This document shows, piece after piece, positions 57,036 through 64,000 of a stretch of DNA of 64,000 nucleotides; the stretch's first letter is position 1, and every line of letters begins with the position of its first letter. The stretch comes from J095 sp964517605 (lineage in GTDB: Bacteria > Chloroflexota > Anaerolineae > 4572-78 > J111): NCBI GenBank assembly GCA_964517605.1, contig CAZFCE010000002.1:186001-250000 (forward strand). The letters are read 5' to 3'. Made by a program: the position numbers and the translations under genes. The notes below the pieces were generated by a model. That model was not told the origin of the DNA. It saw only the letters and a program-made list of their open reading frames with translations, and did not search any database.

Positions 57036-57845
57036 TTACAAATTGTAAATCACTACCAGCGCTACCGCCGCAACTGCGCCAAATTCCCACACGGTGCGGC
57101 TCGACAGGACGCCGCGCAAATGCTGTTGCGCCAGGCCCACCAGCACATAAAAGGCCAAAAACAACAGCAACCCGGCGTTGAGCGCGCCGGTGCGCCAGTA
57201 ATTGAGCGCCCAGGTAATTTGCCCCAGGCTCAACCCAATCACCGCCGCAAACAGCCAGGGGGTAAACAACTGCCGGCGCGATTGCCGGCGGAGCAGCGCC
57301 AGCGCCGCCGCCGCACTCACCACCAGCACCGCCGAGGCGCTGGCGGCGCTCCGGCTGCGGGTGTGGTAAATAACAATGTAAAACACCAGCGCGATGCCGT
57401 AGCCAATAAATTGTTGCCACAAGCGCGGCCAAAATTTATGGTCACCGTTCGGGAGACCGAGTTGCACTTCGGTGGCGATGGTGGCCCACAACAACACACC
57501 CACGCCGGCCAGAGCCGCCGCCCACGCCGCCGGCGAGGTTGCCAGCCCCAGCGTTTGGGTGGCCAACACCACCAGCAGCCCCGGCAACATCCAGAACGTA
57601 ACCACATACCCCCACCGGCGGTCAACCAGGTACGGAGAGGCTCGCACAATGGCATCCATGCCGGCCATCACCAGCCCGGCCAGCAACGCTACCATCAGCC
57701 ATTGCTGCGGTGAGTAAAAATCCAGCGGCGACCCCAATAACGAAATCCCGGCTACCTGCGCCGGGAAATCAAGCACAAAATACAGGGCCAAACCGATTAA
57801 TGTAATGCTAACAACAACGCTAATTTTCTCAAATGGCAGTGACAT
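57036..57845 (-). CDS. Multipass membrane protein of unknown function
   Basis: A 269-aa hydrophobic protein with about eight membrane segments in regular spacing and no recognisable catalytic motif. A moderately conserved-looking loop lies in the middle (EVQLGLPNGDHKFWPRLWQQFIGYG). It is divergent from the YfhO gene at 57963 and upstream of the ABC operon in the same direction, about 100 bp apart. I do not recognise the family with confidence; DUF5656-like proteins are one possibility. Confidence 0.72.
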   Translation of the reverse strand: MSLPFEKISVVVSITLIGLALYFVLDFPAQVAGISLLGSPLDFYSPQQWLMVALLAGLVMAGMDAIVRASPYLVDRRWGYVVTFWMLPGLLVVLATQTLGLATSPAAWAAALAGVGVLLWATIATEVQLGLPNGDHKFWPRLWQQFIGYGIALVFYIVIYHTRSRSAASASAVLVVSAAAALALLRRQSRRQLFTPWLFAAVIGLSLGQITWALNYWRTGALNAGLLLFLAFYVLVGLAQQHLRGVLSSRTVWEFGAVAAVALVVIYNL

Positions 57846-57962
57846 AGGGACTTATTCTATGCTGGCGGGATTGTTTGTCAATTGGGCGGCGGCGCTTTTG
57901 CATTGGCTCAAGTTGTGGTATCGTAGAAAAATTGCAACTATTTATCCATCCGGGCGCTGATT

Positions 57963-60323
57963 ATGCACCGATTTGCCAAATTCTGGCCGTACCCCGGCCT
58001 GTATCTTACTTTTATTGGTCTGGCTCCGTTTGTGTTGTTGGGGCGCTGGCTGCTCACCGGCAAAGTGTTGTTTTGGGGCACGCTGCTCACCCAGTTTTGG
58101 CCGTGGCACACGCTGGTAAAAAACGCTTTACTCCACGGTGAATGGCCGCTGTGGACGCCACTACTGGCCAACGGCACGCCGCTGCTGGCCAATATGCAAA
58201 GCGCCGTGTTTTATCCGCCCAACTGGCTGGCCCTGCTACTGCCGGTTGAGCAATTTCTCACCCTGTCGGTGGCGCTGCATTTGGCGCTGGCCGGCTGGTT
58301 TATGTTTGCCTTTGCCCGCCACCTGGGCCAAACCGATTTTGCCGCCACCGTAGCCGCGCTTGGTTATATGCTGGGCGGCTATCTGGTGGGGCGCACTCAG
58401 TTTATCACCATGATTCACGCCGCCGCCTGGATTCCCTTGCTGCTGCTGCTCACCGACCGGCTGGCGCAGCGCCCCAACTGGCGCACCGGCCTGGCGATGG
58501 GCATCGTTTTGGCGGTGCAGTTTTTGGCCGGACACGCCCAGTTGTGGGTTTACACCGGGGCGCTGATGGGTGGGTACGGGCTAATCCGCTGTTGGGCTGA
58601 GACAAAATCCTGGCGGCGTTGCGGGCAATTTGGCGGCAGCCTGGCGCTGGCCGGGCTGCTGGCGCTGCTGTTGGCCGCCGTTCAAATTTTGCCCACCGCC
58701 GAACTGGTTAGCCAATCACCGCGCAGCACCGGCGCGGCGCGGTACGAGGCGCTCACCTACTCGTTTTGGCCGTGGCGGCTGATTACGCTGGCCGCGCCCG
58801 ATTTTTTTGGCAACCCGGCGCAAGGCAATTACTGGGGTTACGCCAATTACTGGGAAGACCACGCCTACGCAGGGATTTTGCCGCTAATGGCGGCGCTGGC
58901 CGGGCTGTGGATTTACTTTCGGCAAAAAGAAAAACTGCAACCGTCGCTGCCGCCCGGCGTAATTCCGTTTTTTGCGCTGCTCATTCCAGCCAGTTTGTTG
59001 CTGGCGCTGGGCTGGAACACGCCCGTTTACCTGTTTTTATTTGACCACGTGCCGGGGGTGGCGCTGTTCCGCGCCCCGGCCCGGCTGCTCATTTGGTATG
59101 CCGTGGCGCTGGCGGTGCTGGCCGGAGCCGGGTTGCAATGGCTGCACATTACGCCCAAAAATCGCGGTAAGTGGAACCGGCTGCTGGCGGTTTGCGTGGC
59201 CATTACCGCCGCCGGTTTTGCCGCAGGGCTGGCCCTGCACGGGCGCAGCCTCACGTTTGTGGTCGCCACGCGCTGGGCGGGCGTGTTGCTTACCCTCGCT
59301 ATTGGGTTGCTGCTAGCGCGGCCCGCGCTCAACCGCCGCCGTTGGCTCACCGAAAACCAGTGGCAATGGCTGGTGATTGTTTTTGTGGCCGCCGATTTAT
59401 TGCTGGCCGGCTGGCCGCTTTTGCCCATGCAGCCGCCGGCGGTGTTCACCCGGCCCATTACCCAAGCGCAAACGCTGGCAGAACAAAGCGATTTTCCGCG
59501 CTATTTTATCAGCCCGGATTTTGCCTACAACACCACCTTTAACCGGAATTTTCAGTTTGAGTCGTTTGGCCCCGATAACCTGGATTACTGGCAAAATTTC
59601 AAAGAGACGCTGGTTCCCAATTTTGGCGTTTACGCCGGCCTGCCCGCCGCCAACAACAACGATCCGCTGGTGATCAATCACTGGCAACTGCTGGAAAAAC
59701 AACTCAAAACCGCCACGCCGCCGCAACTGCAACAACTTTTGACGGCGATGGGGGTTCAATTTTACATTGATGAAGCCAACCGTACCGGCTGGCCAGAAAT
59801 TGTCCGGCAGGAAAAATTGTCCATTCAAACGGTGCCGCGCCCGTTGCCCCGCGCCTATTTTGTACCCAGAGCGCGGTACGCCACCAGCGTAGCCGAGGCT
59901 ATAACCGTATTGCAGGCCGCCGATTTTGATTCCCGGCAGGAAGTTGTTATCATAGGGAAAAATAGCAACGCCGCCACATTGCCCGCCTCAACCCCGGCAA
60001 GTTTAACGCCGGTAACAGTAACCGCCGCCGCCAGCCAACAAATCAGCCTGGTCGTAACCGCGCCCACGGCGGGATTTGTGGTTTTAACCGACACATTTTA
60101 TCCCGGCTGGCAAGCCACCGTAGATGGCCACCCGGCCAATATCTGGCAGGCCAACGCCGCGTTTCGGGCGGTAGAAGTAATGGCGGGCCAACACCGGCTG
60201 GTGTTTGAATACCAGCCGCGCAGTTTTTACATTGGCCTGTGGATTAGCGCCGCCACGGCGCTGGCAACGTTAGCCCTGATAATTATTGCCGGCTACCGGC
60301 AGCGGCAACGCTCATTACCCTAA
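57963..60323 (+). CDS. YfhO family membrane protein (second copy)
   Basis: Polytopic protein of 786 aa, same architecture as the protein at 48121-50472. The first loop reads WGTLLTQFWPWHTLVKNALLHGEWPLWTPLLANGTPLLANMQSAVFYPPNWL. The membrane segments and a C-terminal beta domain follow, with VVLTDTFYPGWQATVDGHPANIWQANAAFRAVEVMAGQHRLVFEYQP. The Asp in LTDTFYPGWQATVDG matches the first copy, so they are paralogues. The start ATG has no clear ribosome site. The 3' end leads straight into a prepilin-peptidase-like gene. Confidence 0.92.
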   Translation: MHRFAKFWPYPGLYLTFIGLAPFVLLGRWLLTGKVLFWGTLLTQFWPWHTLVKNALLHGEWPLWTPLLANGTPLLANMQSAVFYPPNWLALLLPVEQFLTLSVALHLALAGWFMFAFARHLGQTDFAATVAALGYMLGGYLVGRTQFITMIHAAAWIPLLLLLTDRLAQRPNWRTGLAMGIVLAVQFLAGHAQLWVYTGALMGGYGLIRCWAETKSWRRCGQFGGSLALAGLLALLLAAVQILPTAELVSQSPRSTGAARYEALTYSFWPWRLITLAAPDFFGNPAQGNYWGYANYWEDHAYAGILPLMAALAGLWIYFRQKEKLQPSLPPGVIPFFALLIPASLLLALGWNTPVYLFLFDHVPGVALFRAPARLLIWYAVALAVLAGAGLQWLHITPKNRGKWNRLLAVCVAITAAGFAAGLALHGRSLTFVVATRWAGVLLTLAIGLLLARPALNRRRWLTENQWQWLVIVFVAADLLLAGWPLLPMQPPAVFTRPITQAQTLAEQSDFPRYFISPDFAYNTTFNRNFQFESFGPDNLDYWQNFKETLVPNFGVYAGLPAANNNDPLVINHWQLLEKQLKTATPPQLQQLLTAMGVQFYIDEANRTGWPEIVRQEKLSIQTVPRPLPRAYFVPRARYATSVAEAITVLQAADFDSRQEVVIIGKNSNAATLPASTPASLTPVTVTAAASQQISLVVTAPTAGFVVLTDTFYPGWQATVDGHPANIWQANAAFRAVEVMAGQHRLVFEYQPRSFYIGLWISAATALATLALIIIAGYRQRQRSLP

Positions 60324-60345
60324 CAAGACAAGCAGGACTTTTCCA

Positions 60346-61080
60346 TTGATTATATTGATTGTTTTACATGCCATTCTCGGTTGGCTGGCGGGCATAGCCG
60401 TTAACCATGCCGCCGATATTTTACCAACCCGCAAAACGGTTTTTCAAAAGCCCGCCTGCTCTGCATGCGGCGCGATTCACGTTCCCCGGCAGTGGAGCGC
60501 GTTGCTGGGGGGCGCGGTGTGTCCTCAATGTGGCGCAAAACGGCCCACATTCCGGCGCTCGGTGTTGGTGGAGTTGGTTCTGCCGGCAATGTTGGGCTAT
60601 TTAATGTGGCACTTTGGGCCAACGCCTTATTTGGGGCTGCTGACAATTTACACCGTGATTTTGGCGCTGATTACCGTAACAGACCTGGAACACCGGCTAA
60701 TTTTTAACGTGGTGGTTATGCCGGCTATCGCGCTGGCAGTGCTGGCGGCTTTTGTGGTGCCGGGATTGTACTGGCGCTCGGTGCTGGTGGGCGGTGTGGG
60801 CGCGTTTGTGGTGGTGTACGTGGCGGCGTTATTGGCCCGGGGCGGCCTGGGCGAAGGCGATGTCACGCTATCCACATTTTTGGGGTTTGCAATGGGCTTT
60901 CCGCTGATTATCCTCAGCCTGACTTTTGGAGTGTTTTTGGGCGGGTTTACCGCGTTGATTTTACTGCTATCGGGCCGGGTGGGGTTAAAAACATTCATCC
61001 CTTATGGCCCGTTTTTAACCATTACCGGCTGGATTATGCTGGTGTGGGGTAATCAAATTTGGCAATATTATTTTTATTAA
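60346..61080 (+). CDS. Prepilin-peptidase-like protein (A24 family)
   Basis: Membrane aspartyl peptidase-like protein of 244 aa, with the N-terminal zinc-type CxxC pairs (CSACGAIHVPRQWSALLGGAVCPQCG) of type IV prepilin peptidases. Two catalytic aspartates are visible: VTDLEHRLIFN and GEGDVTLSTFLGF (GxGD motif). It would cleave type IV pilin-like or competence pseudopilin leaders and possibly methylate them. The start is TTG at 60346 with AGGA eight bases upstream; an earlier in-frame TTG lies inside the YfhO gene. No pilin gene is in the window. Confidence 0.85.
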   Translation: MIILIVLHAILGWLAGIAVNHAADILPTRKTVFQKPACSACGAIHVPRQWSALLGGAVCPQCGAKRPTFRRSVLVELVLPAMLGYLMWHFGPTPYLGLLTIYTVILALITVTDLEHRLIFNVVVMPAIALAVLAAFVVPGLYWRSVLVGGVGAFVVVYVAALLARGGLGEGDVTLSTFLGFAMGFPLIILSLTFGVFLGGFTALILLLSGRVGLKTFIPYGPFLTITGWIMLVWGNQIWQYYFY

Positions 61081-61098
61081 AGGAGCCGCTTCACGCGC

Positions 61099-61374
61099 AT
61101 GGGTGATTTACAGACACGGATTTTAATTGAAGGACGGTTACAGGGCGTTAATTTCAGGCTGCTGGCTCAAGAAAAGGCAAAACAACTAAAACTGGTGGGT
61201 TTTGTGCGAACTCTGGCCGATGGCCGCACCGAAATTGAGGCCCAGGGCGACAAAGAGCACCTGGAAGAACTGCTGGCCTGGTGCCAGCAAGAACCGCACA
61301 GCAGCCAGATTAAAAGCATCCTCTTTCGCTACGATGAAGTTGAAAGAAGCTACGGGGAATTTAGCGTGCGTTAA
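61099..61374 (+). CDS. Acylphosphatase-like protein with catalytic Asn replaced by Thr
   Basis: Small alpha/beta protein of 91 aa with the acylphosphatase pattern IEGRLQGVNFRLLAQEKAKQLKLVGFVRTLADGRTEIEAQG. The arginine of the phosphate loop (GVNFR) is present. The catalytic asparagine normally following VR or VK is threonine here (VRT, codon ACT at about 61210). The enzyme may therefore be weak or non-catalytic. AAGGAG lies 13 bases before the ATG, a long spacing. Its stop is directly adjacent to the stop of the opposing gene. Confidence 0.88.
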   Translation: MGDLQTRILIEGRLQGVNFRLLAQEKAKQLKLVGFVRTLADGRTEIEAQGDKEHLEELLAWCQQEPHSSQIKSILFRYDEVERSYGEFSVR

Positions 61375-62406
61375 TTATTGCCCCAACTGCGGTTGGTAAA
61401 CATCACCGGGGAATAACCAGTAATCCACCGGCGCATTAGAGCTGTTTGTCAGGCGCACATAATACAGCTCGTTGTTAACCACCCAACCGTTCCAAAAACG
61501 CTCGCCGGTTTGCGGGTTGTTATCGCGGGAAACAAGGCCGCCCGCGCCCACATTTTTAAGGGCGGCGCGGTTTTCCGGCGACCACGTTCGCACGGCCTCG
61601 GCGGTAAAAATATCCATATTCACATTTCCGGCGGCGTTCGCCGGAGTAAAAATAAACGTGAGCGCGGTTTCCTCAAATTGTTGAGGCGTGTTATCCACGG
61701 CAAAGCTGTACCACACCTCCTGCCCCGGCGCAAGTTGCCCGGTTTGCCGCCGGTTGGCCACGGGCATGGCGCTCTGTGGCGATTGGCCCTGGCCTGGCGC
61801 AGTGGCAACGGGCAACGGCGCGGGCGCAGGTGTTGGCGTTACCGGCGCGGGCAGGCTGACTGCCGCCGGAGCGGAGGCGCTCGCCTCCGGCGCGGCCATA
61901 TCGGCGTTATACAACCAATATTCAATTTTGGTATTGGAGTTGTTTTCCAGCGCCAGGTAATAATTGCCATCGCGCAGCACCGTGCCCCGCCAGAGACGTT
62001 TGCCAACGCCCGGCGCGTCAACCGGCATTCCGGCGCCAAAGTTGATGGGTTTAGCCTGGCCGCGTTGCCACCAGCTTGAAATTTCGGGGGCGGTGTACAG
62101 CTCAAAATTCACATCGGAGCGGGGCAGGCCATCGGCGGTGGTAAAAAACATGCTAAAACTCATGGCCTGCATGTGGTCGGCGGATTTATCCGGCAATACT
62201 CTGAACCAGCGCTGTTCGCCCGGCCCTAAAATGCCGGCGCTTTTGCCCGCCGCAATCGAAATGGCAAATTCGGGCGAAGTTCCAATTGCGGTGGCCGCCG
62301 CCGAAACCATAAACACCAGCATGGTTGCCGCCAGCGCAAAGCCGATGGCAATTAACAGTAACACAAGTTTAAACCGAACGGGCTGAATTTGAGTCATTTT
62401 AGGCAT
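61375..62406 (-). CDS. Membrane-anchored protein with duplicated beta-domain
   Basis: A 343-aa protein with one N-terminal membrane segment (about 12-40), then two related extracytoplasmic domains of about 115 residues separated by an Ala/Pro linker (175-205). Both have LGPGEQRWFRV / LAPGQEVWYSF, FELYTAPEISSW / MDIFTAEAVRTW, KRLWRGTVLRDGNYYLALEN / ERFWNGWVVNNELYYVRLTN and EYWLYN / DYWLFPGD. This internal duplication resembles bacterial pre-peptidase-type beta-sandwich modules. Function unknown. An ATG three codons later (62397) could be the start. Confidence 0.8.
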   Translation of the reverse strand: MPKMTQIQPVRFKLVLLLIAIGFALAATMLVFMVSAAATAIGTSPEFAISIAAGKSAGILGPGEQRWFRVLPDKSADHMQAMSFSMFFTTADGLPRSDVNFELYTAPEISSWWQRGQAKPINFGAGMPVDAPGVGKRLWRGTVLRDGNYYLALENNSNTKIEYWLYNADMAAPEASASAPAAVSLPAPVTPTPAPAPLPVATAPGQGQSPQSAMPVANRRQTGQLAPGQEVWYSFAVDNTPQQFEETALTFIFTPANAAGNVNMDIFTAEAVRTWSPENRAALKNVGAGGLVSRDNNPQTGERFWNGWVVNNELYYVRLTNSSNAPVDYWLFPGDVYQPQLGQ

Positions 62407-62529
62407 CCCCGCAACTGATTTTGCGCTGATTGTTAAAGAGCATTATCTCAAAGTATAAATTGCTCGCTCGTTAGCGTCAATGGGATGAAGTACCTAACCA
62501 ACCCGGCGAAGTTGCCCGGCGAACAAATT

Positions 62530-62558
62530 TTTACGTTTTAAGCCAGATATGGTATACT
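62530..62558 (+). promoter_or_regulatory. Probable sigma-70 promoter of the response regulator
   Basis: TTTACG at 62530-62535, a 17-base spacer and TATACT at 62553-62558. Transcription start would be near 62565, giving a leader of about 22 bases with AGGTGG before the ATT codon. Confidence 0.55.
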
Positions 62559-62586
62559 GCCCCAAACTTAGTTCAGGTGGACTACC

Positions 62587-62958
62587 ATTTCTAAGATATT
62601 GGTTGTTGAAGATAACAAACAAAATGCGCTGCTGATGAAACGGATTTTAGAGGTGAATAACCACGAAGTTATTCACGTTAGCGATGGCGAATCCGGGTTA
62701 ACCACCGCCATCGAAGAGCAGCCGGACCTGATTTTGGTTGACCTGGGACTGCCCGATATTGACGGACAAACGCTGGTGGCTTTGATAAAACGGATGCCAG
62801 AGTTAAAAGATGTTCCAATGGTTGCGGTCACTGCCTGGCCCGAAGATACCGCCCGTGGAATGGCTCTGGCTTACGGGTGCGATGGGTTTATTTCAAAGCC
62901 CATCAACACCCGCGCCTTCCCCGATCAAATTGCCGAATTTTTGATTGGCAAAGACTGA
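62587..62958 (+). CDS. Stand-alone response regulator with apparent ATT start
   Basis: Receiver-only protein of 123 aa: acidic residues in ILVVEDN, phospho-acceptor in ILVDLGLPDIDGQ, threonine/alanine switch in VAVTAWP and lysine in FISKPINTRAF. The usual protein start (SKILVVEDN) requires initiation at ATT 62587; the next in-frame alternative start codon is TTG 62599, which would cut the first beta strand. AGGTGG lies six bases before the ATT, ideal for it and too far for the TTG. An in-frame stop at 62569 excludes a longer form. A strong terminator follows. Confidence 0.85.
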   Translation: MSKILVVEDNKQNALLMKRILEVNNHEVIHVSDGESGLTTAIEEQPDLILVDLGLPDIDGQTLVALIKRMPELKDVPMVAVTAWPEDTARGMALAYGCDGFISKPINTRAFPDQIAEFLIGKD

Positions 62959-62986
62959 TACCCGTTTATTTTTGTCTAGTTTGTTT

Positions 62987-63019
62987 AACCCCCTGAATTC
63001 AACAGGGGTTTATTTTTTG
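62987..63019 (+). terminator. Terminator of the response regulator gene
   Basis: AACCCCCTG / CAGGGGTT hairpin with a short loop, followed by TATTTTTTG. Confidence 0.88.
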
Positions 63020-63032
63020 TCCTTAAACAACT

Positions 63033-63893
63033 ATGCCAACCAGCCTTTCCGAAGACAAAATTCAGCTTATCCCGGCCAACGCTTTTTCTTTTGAAGAGCT
63101 AACCGAAGCCTACAACCACACCCGCATAGATTACCTGGTGCCCATGCCCATGAACGCCAGTAAACTACGCGAATACGTGCATAATTACGATATTGATATG
63201 CAATCGTCGTCGGTGGCGGTGGATGGCAATGAAATGCTGGGGCTGGCGCTGCTGGGCGTGCGCGAAGGGCGGGCGTGGATTACCCGCCTGGGCGTAATCC
63301 GCAGCAACCGCCGGCGTGGCACCGGCACGGCGCTGGTGCATCACCTGGTCATGCAGGCCCGCAAAAAGAAGCTGGGGTACATTATCATTGAAGTGATAAA
63401 AGACAACCTGCCGGCGCAGAGTTTGTTTACCAAAAAGGGGTTTGTGCCAACCCGCGAACTGCTGGTGCTGCGCCGCCCCCCCGGCCCGCCCAAGATTGAG
63501 CCGCCAGCCGCGCAAGTGGAGCACCTGGGCTATGAGGACGCCAAAGCCCTGCTGGAACGGCGGCAATCAACCCCCACGTGGATAGACGAAAAAGAGTCAA
63601 TGTTTAACGCCGGCAATCTGGCTGCCGTCACCGTTTCGCTGCCCGATGGCAGCCACGGCTGGCTGGTATACCAGAACACCATTTTTCAGTTGGGCCGGCT
63701 GGTCATCCAAACCGAACAGGGCGACCCGCTTGCGGTGGGGCGGGCTTTGCTGTACCACTTGCACCTGCACCACCCCGCTCAAGATACCAAAACTGAAAAT
63801 TTACCGCTCAAAGACCCGCACTGGCCCGTGTTTAAGCAACTGGGCTACCTGGAAATGTTCCACCGGGTTGAAATGCTGCTCAAACTCAAGTAA
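63033..63893 (+). CDS. GNAT family N-acetyltransferase
   Basis: A 286-aa protein whose first half is a GNAT domain: motif A RSNRRRGTGTALVHHLV with the Q/RxxGxG/A acetyl-CoA loop, then IIIEVIKDNLPAQSLFTKKGFVPTREL. The second half (about 155-286) looks like a degenerate second acetyltransferase-like domain (DGSHGWLVYQ, GDPLAVGRALLYHL, FKQLGYLEMFHRVEMLLKL), so the protein is probably a tandem GNAT. Acceptor unknown. Its 3' end may overlap a gene on the other strand by 8 bp. Confidence 0.88.
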   Translation: MPTSLSEDKIQLIPANAFSFEELTEAYNHTRIDYLVPMPMNASKLREYVHNYDIDMQSSSVAVDGNEMLGLALLGVREGRAWITRLGVIRSNRRRGTGTALVHHLVMQARKKKLGYIIIEVIKDNLPAQSLFTKKGFVPTRELLVLRRPPGPPKIEPPAAQVEHLGYEDAKALLERRQSTPTWIDEKESMFNAGNLAAVTVSLPDGSHGWLVYQNTIFQLGRLVIQTEQGDPLAVGRALLYHLHLHHPAQDTKTENLPLKDPHWPVFKQLGYLEMFHRVEMLLKLK

Positions 63894-64000
63894 TAGGCGC
63901 CCGGATTTTAATTTCACCGTAACGGGTGCTTGACTCTAGATTTTTTATTTCCAACCCCTGAATTAACTTCATCAGCCGGTAATTGTCGGCCAAAATCCAC
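63886..64000 (-). CDS. Possible 3' end of a gene cut by the window edge
   Basis: On the minus strand one frame is open from the window edge and ends at TGA (63886-63888), giving about 37 residues ending GEIKIRAPIT. The composition (hydrophobic/charged alternation, NLESSTRYGEI) looks protein-like. It would be convergent with the GNAT gene and overlap it by 8 bp. Too little is visible for any functional call. Confidence 0.4.
   Translation of the reverse strand, partial: WILADNYRLMKLIQGLEIKNLESSTRYGEIKIRAPIT

Overview
The window reads as a moderately GC-rich bacterial chromosome segment, most likely from an uncultured member of the Chloroflexota (Anaerolineae-like). This assignment is inferred from gene content: a lipoprotein with an NBR1-type Ig domain, a STAND/TPR regulator, two YfhO-type membrane proteins, many secreted proteins with Ala/Thr/Pro-rich linkers, and no sign of an outer-membrane export system. 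It is not a phylogenetic result. Genes are densely packed in long operons. There is one tRNA gene and no rRNA, CRISPR array or transposase.

Positions 1-6791 (+) hold a tight catabolic or cofactor operon: the C-terminal part of a UbiD decarboxylase, an orphan lipoyl-dependent E2 acyltransferase, two amidohydrolases of the SsnA/ATZ-TRZ type separated by a pteridine-reductase-like SDR, an FMN-binding split-barrel protein and the prenyl-FMN synthase UbiX. It meets tail-to-tail, with a 4-bp overlap, a second operon at 6788-16918 (-). That operon encodes a MOP-type molybdenum aldehyde oxidoreductase, a DUF364 protein, a flavin/Fe-S/CCG-domain oxidoreductase, a small zinc ribbon, a SAM methyltransferase, a C-GCAxxG-C-C protein, a radical SAM enzyme and a CoA-ligase-like adenylating enzyme. 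This accessory set resembles the poorly understood DVU_1553-DVU_1559 (TrsS/TrsM) neighbourhood of Desulfovibrio. Here it faces a UbiD/UbiX and amidohydrolase operon, which suggests a pathway on an unknown, perhaps heterocyclic, substrate.

Positions 17415-26418 hold an unknown multipass membrane protein, a STAND/TPR regulator, a LysM-SGNH secreted hydrolase with a small membrane partner, a PAC2 protein and a lipoprotein. Positions 26427-41662 form an envelope-stress-like region: a MacAB-type ABC exporter with adaptor, secreted proteins, an AraC regulator, a subtilase, a family-39 glycosyltransferase, a receiver protein and a NarL-type two-component pair. Several otherwise unrelated proteins here carry Gly/Pro-rich inserts. 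Two promoters, before the adaptor gene and before the receiver-GT39 operon, share a repeated palindromic operator and the same geometry, defining a local regulon.

Positions 43158-47083 hold a complete tRNA-Arg(UCU) and, 3.8 kb away, an exact 62-bp copy of its 3' half plus terminator. These flank a single large hybrid histidine kinase: an att-like arrangement without an integrase. Positions 47137-64000 hold receiver proteins, two YfhO proteins, a HerA-type ATPase, an ABC-2 exporter with an ornithine-cyclodeaminase-like enzyme, a prepilin-peptidase-like protein, an acylphosphatase-like protein with a catalytic substitution, a response regulator that appears to start at ATT, and a GNAT protein. 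Between 53318 and 53485 lies an array of 21-bp units in alternating orientation.
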